In this document: positions 33,001 to 43,352 of the stretch, in pieces
Layout of the letters: the number at the start of each line of letters is the position of its first letter
Position numbering within the stretch: the first letter of the stretch is position 1
Source: Owenia fusiformis
Taxonomy: Eukaryota; Annelida; Polychaeta; Sabellida; Oweniidae
Assembly (NCBI GenBank): GCA_903813345.2
Contig: CAIIXF020000009.1
Span: forward strand, 18,937,759 to 18,997,758
Direction: 5' to 3'
DNA length: 60,000 nucleotides
Made by a program: the position numbers and the translations under genes
Notes under the pieces: model-generated
What the model saw: the letters and a program-made list of their open reading frames with translations, nothing else
What the model was told of the DNA's origin: nothing
Database searches by the model: none

Positions 33001-35932
33001 CTTTGTGTTAAATAAGACTAATTTTGTAATCAGAATGTATGTAAAGTTGAAACTACAGAAACCTTGTAAATCAGGATCATTAGTTTTATGCTGTATCCCC
33101 TTCCATAACAGAGTAGAGTAACCAACAAACAAGGGGAATACAAGACAACCTGACCTCCCTATGTTAAACTTTTAGTTACAAGAAATTACAATATAATTCA
33201 ATAAAAACTTCCAGTAGACTCAAGGCCACTGAAAATTAGACAGTAAATGAAATACTGAAACTAGGATTGCAAACTTACCGAACATGCAGTTTATCATGTA
33301 CTCCATGTTTGTGTGTAGATTGAATATCATGGTATCTTTAAACTTTAGATGACAAAGCCATAGAATGACTAGTGTAAATAATAATGAATTCCTACTATAA
33401 AACAAATGTGTTATATTTCCTTTTCATTTAATACAATCATTGCTTTTAATATTATGTAATATTTAGAGGTTATGTCACTATGACGTGAAATATGCCTGAG
33501 TTCTCCCAATATAGGCCGACCTTGGGAGGCTCTATATTTGGGCAAGAACGAAGGCATATTTCACGTCATAGTGACATAACTGATGTATTACATGCCTTTG
33601 TTCCCATGGTTACTTTGTATCAATGACGTGACGTCATGATATTATCATGGTTATTAAAGAAATCTAATATCAAAACGAGGTAAGCGGGCTATATCGGGGT
33701 AATCGGGCAATATCGGTGGATATAGCTCGCTAACTTTCCCATTGACTTCCATACAAATGCTTCGCTAGGTATGTAATACATGTAAATAACATGTGTATTT
33801 TGTATTGTATTATGATAGTGTCGTGAAGCGTAGTTTGAGTTATTTTTGAAATGACCAATATGTCATGCCATGACACATGTGACATCTACAAAGAGTCAAT
33901 AAAAGATGTATATTTGCCAATGACCTAAAAATGTATTTAACTTAAACAGCACAAAACAAACCAGGAAGTCTTTAACAAAAAAATGTATATACGGTATATA
34001 TCATTTTCCTCAAAAAGCTTACATTACCTCGCTTCCTTGAATTTTTGCATGTTTAATAGAAATACCTTACATATGTATATGTCTTATACTAATTTGTAAA
34101 GGATGTTTGGACAATCTCCAACCATACAATTGTATTGAATGTCAATTAAATTGTACATGTTAAAGAATAATATATAACAAGTGGAAAAAAGTAGATGTGG
34201 CCAAATAAATAGCAGTTTTATGTGTTACATCTGGAATGAAAGTTAAGATATATATAGGGGTTATGCACTGGGAGGTTTTGGAAACAGGGAATATCCCGAG
34301 GGATATACAATATATCTTCCCGAGGGACCGAAGGGACCGAGGGAAGATGTATTGTATATCCCAAGGAATATTCCATGTATCCAAACCGACCGTGCATAAC
34401 TGGTGTATCTCATACTTTTTTTTAACTTTTTACACTTTTGAAAAATTCCCGGGGGAGCAGGATGGATATATTATATCTGCCCGCATTTGGCCTGGAGCGG
34501 GACATATACAATATATCCTGCCCGCTCCTCAGATATGATATATATTCCCGAGTGATATCTACACCAAACCCACTTAAGTATGAGATACATATTGTTAGTT
34601 GTGAGTTTTAAATTATATGTAACCTTCCCTCATCACTGGTAGATCTTGAAGGAAAAATATAAGTCGCCAAAACCCTCCCCTTTAACTTCAGGTAGGCCTT
34701 CTTTTCAAAAATAGAAAAATAATCTTTTTAAAATGCATCCTTTTTGCAATAATGGGTCTCAAATCTCAATCCTCAAATATAGGTTTGAATTTCCAAAATA
34801 GACGTCAATATTATCCCCAAATTCCTGCAATTCTGAAAATATTATAAAGTTCTTCAGAATTTTATTAGGAAACAGGTAGAGTTTAGAACACCTCCCATTG
34901 GGGATCTGTGAGAACATAAGAAGATAAAAGGCTCAACCACCAATCCATCAATATGGCCCTTGGGGTTTTATCTTTCAAAATAGGGGCCCACTTAAAGTTC
35001 TTAACCAGTGCAGTTCCTAAATTCTCTACTAACACCCCAACATTTGAACTCGGAATCCTACAAATACTCGGACTTCAGCAAACATGAGGTTTGGGCAAAT
35101 TAGGTTCAATTCTTATGCCAGGCATAAGAACAGATCTACTCTTATGCCTGGCATAAGAATTGAACCTAATTTGCCCAAACCTCATGTTATTTGAAATTTT
35201 AAAGAAAATGGTAAAGAGAACTTGTACTATTTCCTATATCACTGTTGTGTCTCTTACTCTTGTTGTTACTTACCATCCAATATACCAGTTCTTTTGGCCT
35301 TCTTCAAAGTTAGCCCGTGCTTCTGGCATTTCAAAAACCTCCTCCAAAGTATGAAACTCTGTCTTATAAGGGAAAAATTGGCATTCCTCTTCAACACTTT
35401 GCAACGCATCAGGAGTTTTCGTATAAATGTCCTTTAAGAATTTAAAGCTAAATGTGTCCATCGCTGTCCAATTCTTTGTCGCACCTTTCACTAAAGCAGG
35501 TACATTAGAATATGCATATTTTTCGACAAATGTTTTTTCATCCAAGTCATATACGATTGGAACTTGTTTGAGATTTTTGCACACATCACACTCAACCAAT
35601 GGCCTCGCTGCCTCCATCAGTATTGCGTTATTGTCCACTAGGCACTTAGATCCTATGAAGTCCTCTTTTAATTTAGTCATATCAAACTCAGCATTGAGCA
35701 CCATCGTTGCAATAGCCAAAATAATGGGAAGGAGACTCACCAAAAGTATTTTCATAGGAAGTCCAAAATTGCACCTTGATTTTGGGGCTTCTTGGGACTT
35801 TACATAGTTCAAAAACAGCTCCCTTATTTCTCTCTTTGTTAAACCATCCTTCGTGGCCTTGTCTTTGATATCTTTGATTTCCTTGGCTAGTTTTTCCTCC
35901 AAACTCGGAGAGGGATTCGATTTTGACTCCAT
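30012..35932 (-). CDS. JmjC/cupin-type 2-oxoglutarate oxygenase, membrane-anchored
   Basis: Predicted Fe(II)/2-oxoglutarate-dependent oxygenase with a cupin-like JmjC fold. Coding exons (minus strand): 35,932-35,274; 32,528-32,393; 30,488-30,359; 30,097-30,012. Splice phases agree throughout, giving 336 residues. A charged N-terminus (LEEKLAKEIKDIKDKATKDG) is followed by one membrane segment, about 60-79 (MKILLVSLLPIILAIATMVL), so the catalytic domain probably faces a lumen or the outside (type II). A CDVC pair lies at 115-118. The JmjC/cupin region runs from about 123 (VPIVYDLDEKTFVEKYAYSN) to the end. Iron ligands: H265 and D267 in GPGAFVHLDYVQRPSWQ, and H318 in NQWYHSTFVHPGEI. K282 in IKGRKSWTLVP is placed like the 2-oxoglutarate-binding lysine of FIH-type enzymes. 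I chose M at 35,932 because its context (A-G-A-T-ATG-G) is better than the upstream in-frame ATG at 35,989. The substrate is unknown: related families hydroxylate proteins or, less often, demethylate them. Confidence 0.88.
30590..31503. mobile_element. Nested inverted-repeat element, outer
   Basis: The outer arms are about 80 bp. Left (30,590-30,669) reads CCGGAATAGCCTGACAACGG, AGTCAGATACC, GTCACAAATGGCAGACATAA, CCGTCGCTTCAA. Right (31,425-31,503) is its inverted copy with a few substitutions. The interior is interrupted by a second element (30,984-31,392). It lies in the intron between coding exons 3 and 4 of the JmjC gene, about 100 bases upstream of exon 4. Confidence 0.8.
30984..31392. 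mobile_element. Inner MITE, CTGTACTCCGGGTA ends, TA flanks
   Basis: The left end CTGTACTCCGGGTAAATTTC and right complement CTGTACTCCGGGTATTGTTC are inverted repeats, with TA directly outside both. Internal words TTTCGCGATTTTTC and AATTTTCGCGATTT repeat. It sits inside the outer element at 30,590-31,503, so it inserted later, or the outer arms define a composite. Confidence 0.8.
32108..32139 (+). mobile_element. SINE tail fragment
   Basis: ATAGGATTTAATTCAGTG followed by TTTTCATTAACCA matches the 3' part of the SINE copies at 14,372-14,470 and 22,715-22,845. The tRNA-like head is absent, so this is a 5'-truncated or decayed copy. It lies in the intron between coding exons 3 and 4 of the JmjC gene. 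Confidence 0.5.
32609..32795. mobile_element. MITE, ACTGGCGGATCCAG ends
   Basis: The left end CACTGGCGGATCCAGAG and right complement TACTGGTGGATCTAGGG are inverted. A poly-G run lies just inside the right end, and repeated GGCCCAAAAAGGCCCAAA words lie inside. It is the same family as 45,317-45,626, which has clear flanking duplication. It is in the intron between coding exons 2 and 3 of the JmjC gene. Confidence 0.75.
33469..33580. mobile_element. Fold-back repeat, GTTATGTCACTATGACG arms
   Basis: GTTATGTCACTATGACGTGA, AATATGCCT.. and the complement AGGCATATTTCACGTCATAG, TGACATAAC form arms of about 40 bases. The loop contains CCAATATAGGCC and GGCTCTATATTTGG, which also pair. The word TATGTAATACATG at 33,768-33,780 faces TGTATTACATGCC at 33,584-33,596, so a second inverted pair surrounds the next 200 bases. 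Confidence 0.7.
34259..34401. mobile_element. Fold-back repeat, GGTTATGCAC arms
   Basis: Left (GGTTATGCACTGGGAGGTTT, GGAATATCCCGAGGGATATAC, AATATATCTTCCC) and right (GGGAAGATGTATTGTATATC, CCAAGGAATATTCC, AAACCGACCGTGCATAAC) are imperfect inverted copies. The centre GGGACCGAAGGGACCGAGGG holds a short direct repeat. A second fold-back (34,400-34,592) follows immediately, with arms GTGTATCTCATACTT and AAGTATGAGATACA and an inner CGGGGGAGCAGG and CCTGCCCGCTCC pair. Confidence 0.7.
35081..35188. repeat. Perfect 49-bp-arm hairpin in the JmjC intron
   Basis: The left arm (AACATGAGGTTTGGGCAAAT, TAGGTTCAATTCTTATGCCA, GGCATAAGA) is matched without a mismatch by the complement of the right arm. The loop is about 10 bases around CAGATCT. 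A nested palindrome, CTTATGCCAGGCATAAG, lies in each arm. It starts 86 bases downstream of the 5' splice site of the intron after coding exon 2. If transcribed it would give a long perfect double strand. It is either a very young MITE or a sequence under gene conversion. Confidence 0.9.
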
Positions 35933-35988
35933 ATCTTGCTTTCGTGTTGTTAAATGGGATGTCAGGAGCATACGGTATTCTATTATCA

Positions 35989-37080
35989 TTGACCTTAGAC
36001 CTGTCAATCTGTAAAAGAGGAAGTGAAATTAGATATATCTTGTTTGGTTTCTAGGAACTCGGGATACATACATAGGAACATAACGCTATTATTTACTTGT
36101 TAATTTCAATAAAGTATCGTCAACAACATATACGATCAACATATGATAAGTCAAAGTGTCAAAATAATATTTTGATCGACCTATTTTGATTGACTCCAAA
36201 ATGTCACAGTGACATCCTAAATGTCATTTGCATTGTCAATTAGTCTAGAGGAGAATTAGTCTTATGGCATTTATGGCTGCTGTCACTTATGTACTATGTA
36301 ATTTACACTTTGTTTGTTCTTTTGACATGGTGCAGTTTTATATCTGGAGATAAGGATAAGCTTAGAAAGCAGAATTATTTACAAATCAATCACGCATGCG
36401 CAATGATGAACTTACACTTCCTTCTTTCGCAAAACAAATAAAAGATCTGGGTTTCTTAGAATTCCGTCATCTATGAAGTACTGTTACCTGGGCAAAGCGT
36501 CAAGTTATTTCTGCGGAAGTTTTACGATCACGAAGGTAAGTGTGTAGCTAGCTCACTTGTTCGAGACACAATTGCATGTGAATATAAACTCCAAAACTTC
36601 TGAAAGTTTCAAACTTTTTAAGGAACAGCTGGAAAGTAACATTTTGGCACAGTCAGAGAGAATGTTTCTGGCGAAAATTCTGGGATTTCAAACACTTTGA
36701 AGTTGGGAAACCGGAAGGGCTTACCTTTTTCAATTCCCGAATCTCTCCGAAATTAGCTCATCTTGGTGACTGTAAATTGCACAGCTGTATTCAATGTAGT
36801 TCAACGTCGTTAAACTCAATAACGGCGTTATTTATTATTAAGAATTTTCTTGGGGCCATTATTGAGTTTAACCTCCTTACTATTCTTTCCATTGATGCAA
36901 GTTTTGGATCCACCGAAACCATTTTTCCGCGATAACATGCAACCGATACTTGACAACAATATAAAAACACATAACATCAAGCGATTAAACACAATATTAT
37001 TGTATTAAATGGTCATTTATACAAGTAAAATGAGGTTAAACTTACCAATCTCTAAAATGACATTTCCGCATGTCCGCCAT
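35989..37080 (-). promoter_or_regulatory. 5' region of the JmjC gene, probable leader exon
   Basis: On the minus strand a short candidate exon, 37,080-37,046, reads ATGGCGGACATGCGG.. and ends in GATTG before a consensus GTAAGT donor. The next coding exon begins after CTCTTTTACAG at 36,008. Joining the two gives TG+A, a stop, so the ATG at 37,080 would be a 12-codon upstream ORF and the exon a leader, not the protein start. A second possible leader exon ends at about 36,731 (GAATTGAAAAAG before GTAAGC). Both are inferences from splice signals only. Confidence 0.35.
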
Positions 37081-37641
37081 TGTGTCTGTTCGTCCCGGGT
37101 TAAAATTTAAACTATTGAAACGAAATTGTTGTCAAATTGATTGATAATTATCACGCGATTACTCGGGATAAAATAACCATTTTTGAGGATAGCAGGTATC
37201 TTTGATTGATTTATATAGCGCTTGTATACACACAAAATAGTTATTAATTGCAAACCTACTGTTCGTTGATGCAGTGTCGCAATGACGGTTAATTCCTGAT
37301 ACGATTTGCAATTTCGATGTTACCGGAGCTGACCGATATTTTCGTAAAATTCCAAACCTGTCTCCAATATTTTCGTAATTATGCATCAATATAGTCTAAG
37401 GGGGGTACGGGATGGTGTGTATGTATTTATAAGGTATGTATACATGCTTGAATCTCATTCTTTATGTAATATTACCATGTTTTCGGAGTTTAATTAGTTC
37501 CGCATGTCGGAACCTGCTGAACGACTAAATTAACACATCAAGGGCAAAATGGTCATGGAGGTTAGACCTAGCCGGGCCATAACACATGTCAGATAAGAAA
37601 CGAGGCCCAGGCTAGGTCTAATGTTGTTGGACTATATTCAA
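37081..37641. other. Upstream of the JmjC gene, nothing recognised
   Basis: Probably contains the JmjC promoter near 37,085-37,130, where GGCGGACA- and CCCGGG-type words give a locally higher GC content. No TATA box or coding sequence was identified. Confidence 0.3.
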
Positions 37642-37651
37642 TGGAGTCTTG

Positions 37652-38635
37652 GAGACCCTATCTGTTGCAAGACTAACGCCTGGCGTAACCGTCACCATGT
37701 TATTCGGTGTTTTTTAAGTAGCGCAAGGATCCTGCCATGACCGTGGTAATGTTATCGTGAAAGCCTGGTATAACCGCGACAATGCTGTATTATATTAAAA
37801 ATGCCTGCCATGACCGTGGTAGTGTAATCGTGTAAGCCTGGCGCGACAGCAACCTTTATATGACATTAATGACCTACATGTTTCGCCCGTTGCTGTTGGT
37901 ATTTTTTATGGATAAATCTTATTAATTGATCATTTAAGAAAGTATATGCTTTTGAATCGAAGCTCCTTGAATGAGAGTAGAGATATAGTTTGTTCGCAAA
38001 TTATTTATGAGTAAAAATTAGGTTTTCGTTGTGAAATTAATACACATTTTTAGTAGTCTTTATTTACATATTTAAGGTAGTTAAACACGAAGAAAAATTG
38101 TCATTACAGTGTTCTCATGCTACTTTAAATACAACCACGGTCATGAGAGGCCTTGCAACTATTGTCACGGTCATACGGGGCTTTAACATTACCACGGTCA
38201 TGACAGGCCTTGCAATATAATATAGCATTGTCTCGGTCATATCAGGCTTTAACCTTACCACGGTCATGACAGGCCTTAACATTCTGACGGTCATGACATG
38301 CCTTTCAATCATTATGACGGTCATATAATATATACGGCAATATAACCTAGCATTGTCACGGTCATGGCAGGCTTTACAAGCATTGTCATGGTCATACTGG
38401 GCTTTAACAATTACCACGGTCATGACAGGCCTTGCAACCATTGTCACGGTCATATTAGGCTTTAACATTACCACGGTCATGACAGGCCTTGCAATATAAT
38501 ACAGCGTTGTCACGGTTATACCAGGCTTACAAAATAACACTGCCACGGTCATGGCAGGATCCTTGCGCTACTTAAAAAACACCGAATAACATGGTGACGG
38601 TTACACTAGGCGTTAGTCTTGCAATAGATAGCATG
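37652..38635. mobile_element. Fold-back element with internal minisatellite
   Basis: A 984-base element flanked by the 10-base direct repeat TGGAGTCTTG (37,642-37,651 and 38,636-38,645). The terminal arms are inverted: CTATCTGTTGCAAGACTAAC, GCCTGGCGTAACCGTCACCA, TGTTATTCGGTG and AAGTAGCGCAAGGATCCTGC on the left, all matched on the right. Arms continue into CATGACCGTGGTA repeats, which also form the internal minisatellite. A duplication of 9-10 bp would suit a Mutator-like transposase. That assignment is an inference, as no transposase is encoded. Confidence 0.85.
38135..38548. repeat. Minisatellite, CGGTCATGACAGGCCTTGCAA units
   Basis: Units of roughly 30-35 bases alternate between CACGGTCATGACAGGCCTTG and CACGGTCATA(C/T)CAGGCTTTAA, linked by AATATAATATAGCATTGT or CATTAC. 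The pair of alternating units makes a higher-order repeat of about 65 bases. A minus-strand open frame of 145 codons (38,552-38,115, rich in MTVV and ARPVMTV repeats) is a product of the repeat and not a credible gene. The array is confined between the inverted arms of the surrounding element. Confidence 0.85.
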
Positions 38636-39002
38636 TGGAGTCTTGTCATATTCGATCAGCCTCAATTTTAAAGTGTATATTTTATTTTCAACGTGATTTC
38701 ATCGTTTTTTGTCGACTGGTAAGAAAACGCCGGGCAAATGGCAAGATGGATGACTTTTGACCTGACCTTGACCGATGGTGATCACGTCATCAATATTACC
38801 AAGATGGCGGTTTCAAAATTTTCTAAAATCGCTTCAAATAATATTATGTTAATTCCTAGCGAGTAAAGATATCTCTTAGTTTGCTATTTCACAATAAGAT
38901 AACGAAATGTGTAAGGAATTCGTATTTATCAATTAAAACATCACATCGACATTTGGTATTCGTAAACTAGACGATGAAGATAACGACCTCGAAAAAAACA
39001 AA

Positions 39003-39052
39003 AGAGCGAGTACGGGATTCGAACCCGGGCCTCCAGCGTGCTAAGCGAGGAT
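39003..39052 (-). pseudogene. tRNA-Ala(AGC)-like 3' half
   Basis: On the minus strand this reads CGCTTAGCACGCTGGAGG followed by CCCGGGTTCGAATCCCG. The first part matches an anticodon arm with AGC in the loop, and the second is a T arm with the exact B-box GGTTCGAATCC. Upstream on the same strand, GCTAGGGGGAGAATCC is only a weak trace of a D arm, and no 5' acceptor half pairs with the 3' end. It is therefore a truncated tRNA gene or the head of a tRNA-derived element, not a functional tRNA. Confidence 0.55.
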
Positions 39053-42000
39053 TCTCCCCCTAGCAAATTTTCTTTCAAAGTTTTCAGACAGCACAGGAGC
39101 TACCATTGACCTGTTTCCAGGTTTACTAAAAGTAGACAGTGTAATGATACTTTCCTGAAAAAAGCAAGGAAATAAACACATGCCTTCATACTTAATTTTG
39201 TACCAGAAAATAACATGTGCAGGTATAGCAATTTTTTACCAAAATGTTACTTTCCAGCTGAACCTTAATATAGAGTGAACTTTGTTGCATACTGTAGGCC
39301 AAGAGAAAAGTAGTAAGCTGTAAGAAGAGACTGCTTTGTTGATTCTTGATAAAATCTTAAAGATTGTTTTCAAGAGTATTCTAACATTTCAATAAAAGTA
39401 ATGTTTACTGATATATTGATCTTATATTGCGTCCATGGTCCCGGGTATTGCGTTGACTGGGCTCTCGACCACAGCATTGTAAGAGGATAGAGTTGTCTTC
39501 GATATTGATTCTCATATCTGACTTGGAAAGATTAGATAGGAAACTCTCTGTCCAGCTTGATGGAGCATGCTATTTTTCATAAAACACTAAGTAAACGTCA
39601 CAAATTATATTTAAACTCATATATGTTTCGTTACCAAAGAGAATTAACTACTCCATGCAATGAGTATATTATTTGCGGATAATCTACGCTTCTATTTTAA
39701 TTTCAATAACGCTAGGACTAAAAGTTATTGAAAATGGAGCCAGAGTATCATACTCTAGATTATGATACTCTGGCCACAGTGAGCACTATCAATCTTTAGA
39801 TATTCACATATTAGACTGAAAGTGTGGTTACTCTTTGACTTTTGGTTTGGACACCCGTTTTTGTTTGGTCATAATCACTGAGTTGGTGTATATTTACCTT
39901 ATTTTTTAACTTCATTTGAGTCTCAACACTCTGAGCATTATTTTGATACTTAAAACATGGTCAGAATCGCTTGCAAATCACAGATATTGAGCTTGAAGCA
40001 CAAATTTCTTTCTTTTTTGGGCCAAAACTCTGCTCATGGACATGACCTCATATCTATTTATAGATCGTCAAGAAATCTGAAGATATTCTGACAAGTTACA
40101 AAAACATGAAAGTTGAATAAACATAAAATATCACTGAGCAAAGCCCCTGGCATGAGAAAAAAAACAATTTAGAATTTTCTTTATTTCCAAGTAACCGGAC
40201 TTCATTCTATTATATTAAACATTAGATAGATGGTGCTGACAGTGACTCTGGCGTCATTTTTAATAACTTTTATTCCTAGCATTATTGGACTTCACACAGG
40301 TTAAGATGAAGTAAAATTATCCTATAAACTGATGTTGATATATGGGAATATATGAAGATATCCTTACTAAGGTGTTCGGATGTTGATATCTGTAACTAAA
40401 TACTGCATTTATCTCTCTTCTAAAAATTTCACTTTACCGGTGGGGGGGGGGGCTTTATCACTAGCAGCAAAGGTTGAATTAGTCAATTTGAGGTATATTC
40501 AAGTTCTCTAAGGAAAAGTTTAAGTGTGAAGAAAAAAAATTTACTGGCAATTTTTAATGCTTTAAAGCGATTCTTTCTTAAATGTAATACTGAGGCATAT
40601 AAGGCACGATTCAATGGGAGGGGGAAAGGGGGGGGGGGGGGGGGGGTTGTCAACCTGTTGAAACCACCTGAAGTTGGCCTAAATTCAATTTACTAGTATA
40701 TTTTATGAAAAGCAAAGGTCTATATGTTAGCATTATATGGAATGATTGTTTTAGACATTTTATTTGCTGAAAGATGGCATATTAGGAATTGCAATGTATG
40801 ATTTTTCTTTTAAATGCAGCCTCATTCTACTGAAACTGGGTTAACCATAAATTCTCAGGCCTAATAAAATGATGTTTATGCTATTTTGTTCAGACAAGCT
40901 TCGAAAGATATTTTATTTCAGAAACAAGTCAAATTCTTTACTTCAGAGAATATTTTTAATTTATTGAGACTTTCGACTAATATCCCTTAGTCTTTTTCAA
41001 AATATAACAGCATGTATACATTTATGTGACGTCATAAACAGACAATGGAAAATTTAATTATGTAACAAATGACCTAGTAACCTAAAAAATAACAACAACA
41101 AAGAACATAGATACGAAAAAACGAATGACCTAATAATAACCTTAAGATAAATATATCATCGTTATGGTAACAATTAAACTCAAATATTACTATTGCATAC
41201 TTTGCTATACCATTCTTAATTTACAATATTTTATATTTTATTTCATTCTCAAGAAATGGTAAAAATTAACAAAAAACAATTGCTCTAAAAACAAAAAATA
41301 TTAACAAAAACAGTTATATAAATATATGTAAATTATTTTCGCATTAAATTGTTGTCAATCAGTCAACATTACATAAAGGACCGTGTTTTTTTACAGAATG
41401 TTTTCAATAATTGGTTTAAGAGAAAAACATGTTGATTAGTTCTCCATATCGATACCAATCCTTTTAGTAGGTGCTACGTCTATGACTGCACATTGTTTTC
41501 ATTTGATTATTGTTCGTCATGAATACCCTGAGTAGTTTTATTAAAATAATATGAACAATACATCTTTTATGTATGCAATTTCAATTGTATAAAATATTGT
41601 GAAACACATATACTGGTTGACTCCTACCACATACCAGCTAAAATAACAACTTTATTTAATGGCATTGTGTTGAATTCAATTCATTTATTCAATTCAGATA
41701 TAAAGTGTGATGAGTTAATAGCATCCAATATGTGTCTCGCTTGAAATAAACACATTACCTTTTCTGATCCTGTGATCACTGCTTTTCTGCAATTGCAATA
41801 ATTTATATTGAATGAATTGATTTATGACACTAACCAAACAAGAGATGATCCCATTGTACCACAGACTTTTTAACTTATAATTTCACTCCCCAAGGTTGTC
41901 TTCTCATTCGACAATCAGTCATTGTATCACTCTATCTAATTAATGATCAAATATTTAGAATATTTTATGGATTATTTTGATGGCTTTGTGGATTGATGTT

Positions 42001-42874
42001 GACCGTTTGATGCAATGTCCTACGCTGTTGTGTTATTGAATTATGATAATGGTTCTAAAATAGTGGGGGGGGGGTTATTTGACATTGTTTCTTTATATTT
42101 TAGAATATGTAGTTTGGGATATTTGGGGTTTGTTTTCCCTTTGACTGGTTGTACTAATAGGTGTTTCATTTCCTTGCTCTGTTTTGTTACACTGTTTAGT
42201 CCATTACCTTTGCAACTTGGTAACATAATTTAGATCGTATCAGCAACAAAGGTATAAAATCATTTAAAATAGACAGAGGATAATATGACCAGTCAATTCA
42301 TTGTATTCAAAAATGTAGTGTATTCAAATATGACTGGATGATAGTCTTAATAACTTATTTCATTGCACCAATGATGAGGATAACGCAGAACACAGAAGCT
42401 TCCACTAATATGACCAGACAATGGCTTTGCAATAAATTAACAAACTCATAAAGTATAATCATCCTCTAGAGATTCTAAATGGTATAGGCGTTCGCTGTTA
42501 GAATAGATTAGATTTATTTTGTTTTTATTCTTGAAAGCTTTTATGAGCCTTGTGAAACAAATTGCATTGTATGGTTTACAATGTCCCGTGTTAATTAAAT
42601 TTGTCAGAAAATAGTTAGAAATTGTACTATGTTTGTATTGAATCTAATACTAGGTGCTGAGCATTTACATGGCATTAGACCATTTACACTACACTTTTTT
42701 TGTTATCTTTTCATATTTTTAATATCAGTTTATTTCATTTATTCATATAAATGTACAACATAACATTAGTGAAATGATGACACATAAAAGTAAATGCTAT
42801 ACTTGTACATGTGATTTGTTGACTGATGCAGTTATTTGTCGTCAAAACATAATTATAAGAACAAACATGCAGGT
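39053..42874. other. Gene-poor AT-rich DNA
   Basis: No gene is supported over 3.8 kb. Visible structure is limited to a short hairpin at 39,740-39,775 (GCCAGAGTATCAT and its complement) and to homopolymer G tracts near 40,440, 40,628-40,646 (G19) and 42,063. Open frames at 42,015-42,233 on both strands cross a G run and show no domain. Confidence 0.4.
40628..40646 (+). repeat. Poly-G tract
   Basis: Nineteen consecutive G follow GGGGAAA. Similar shorter runs occur at 9,280, 13,733, 40,442 and 42,063, and as C at 12,444. Several such runs in the window sit at or inside MITE ends. Confidence 0.9.
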
Positions 42875-42882
42875 ATCTACAT

Positions 42883-43352
42883 AAGTGTTGTCGCGATTAA
42901 TCGATACATCGCGATATACATCGCAAAACCTGGTTCTGGCGATGCATCGATGTCTGAAACAAAACATAGATGTTTTTTATAAAAATTTTGATTTGCTAAA
43001 AATCGCCCTTTCCTATCTTATTCTGACGCAAATTGCTTACCTTTTTTCATGTCTTATTTCATTTTCAAATGTTTTCTGATATTCTTTCGCTTTAAAACTG
43101 TTTTAGCGAGTCGAAATGAACCATTAATCTAAAAAAATTACTTTACTTTCATTTCACCGTTACTATGTTCCCGGATGTACCAGCGTACTCTTATTAATTT
43201 GTTCTGTTCGATATTTTAGTGCATTAGCGTTCGGTATTTCAGTGCACTTTTCTCGACCTTTTTCTCGATGTACATCGCAATGTGCATCAATGTTTACTAC
43301 TGAAAATTGCCGATGCATCGATGTACGATTATGGCACATCGCGACAACACTA
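42883..43352. mobile_element. hAT-like non-autonomous transposon, 470 bp
   Basis: Bounded by an exact 8-bp target duplication, ATCTACAT (42,875-42,882 and 43,353-43,360). Terminal inverted repeats read AAGTGTTGTCGCGAT on the left and TAGTGTTGTCGCGAT on the right (complement). Repeated words of the type CGATGTACATCGC / ATCGATGCATCG lie inside both ends. The 8-bp duplication and the AGTGTTG-type end are hallmarks of the hAT superfamily. There is no transposase ORF. Because the duplication is exact, the insertion is probably fairly young. Confidence 0.92.

Noticed and set aside
35427-35807. 126-codon plus-strand ORF
   Set aside because: It is antisense to the first coding exon of the JmjC gene, which has clear homology and consistent splice phases.
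36516-36536. Plus-strand first-exon-like block ending in ACGAAG before GTAAGTGTG
   Set aside because: No ATG-initiated frame and no partner exon downstream on the plus strand. It is likely a chance donor.
38115-38552. 145-codon minus-strand ORF with ARPVMTVV repeats
   Set aside because: It follows the minisatellite unit exactly and lies inside a fold-back element. The repetition is of DNA units, with no protein family behind it.
42015-42233. Overlapping 72- and 61-codon ORFs on opposite strands
   Set aside because: They cross a G11 run, have no recognisable domain, and sit in otherwise gene-free DNA.
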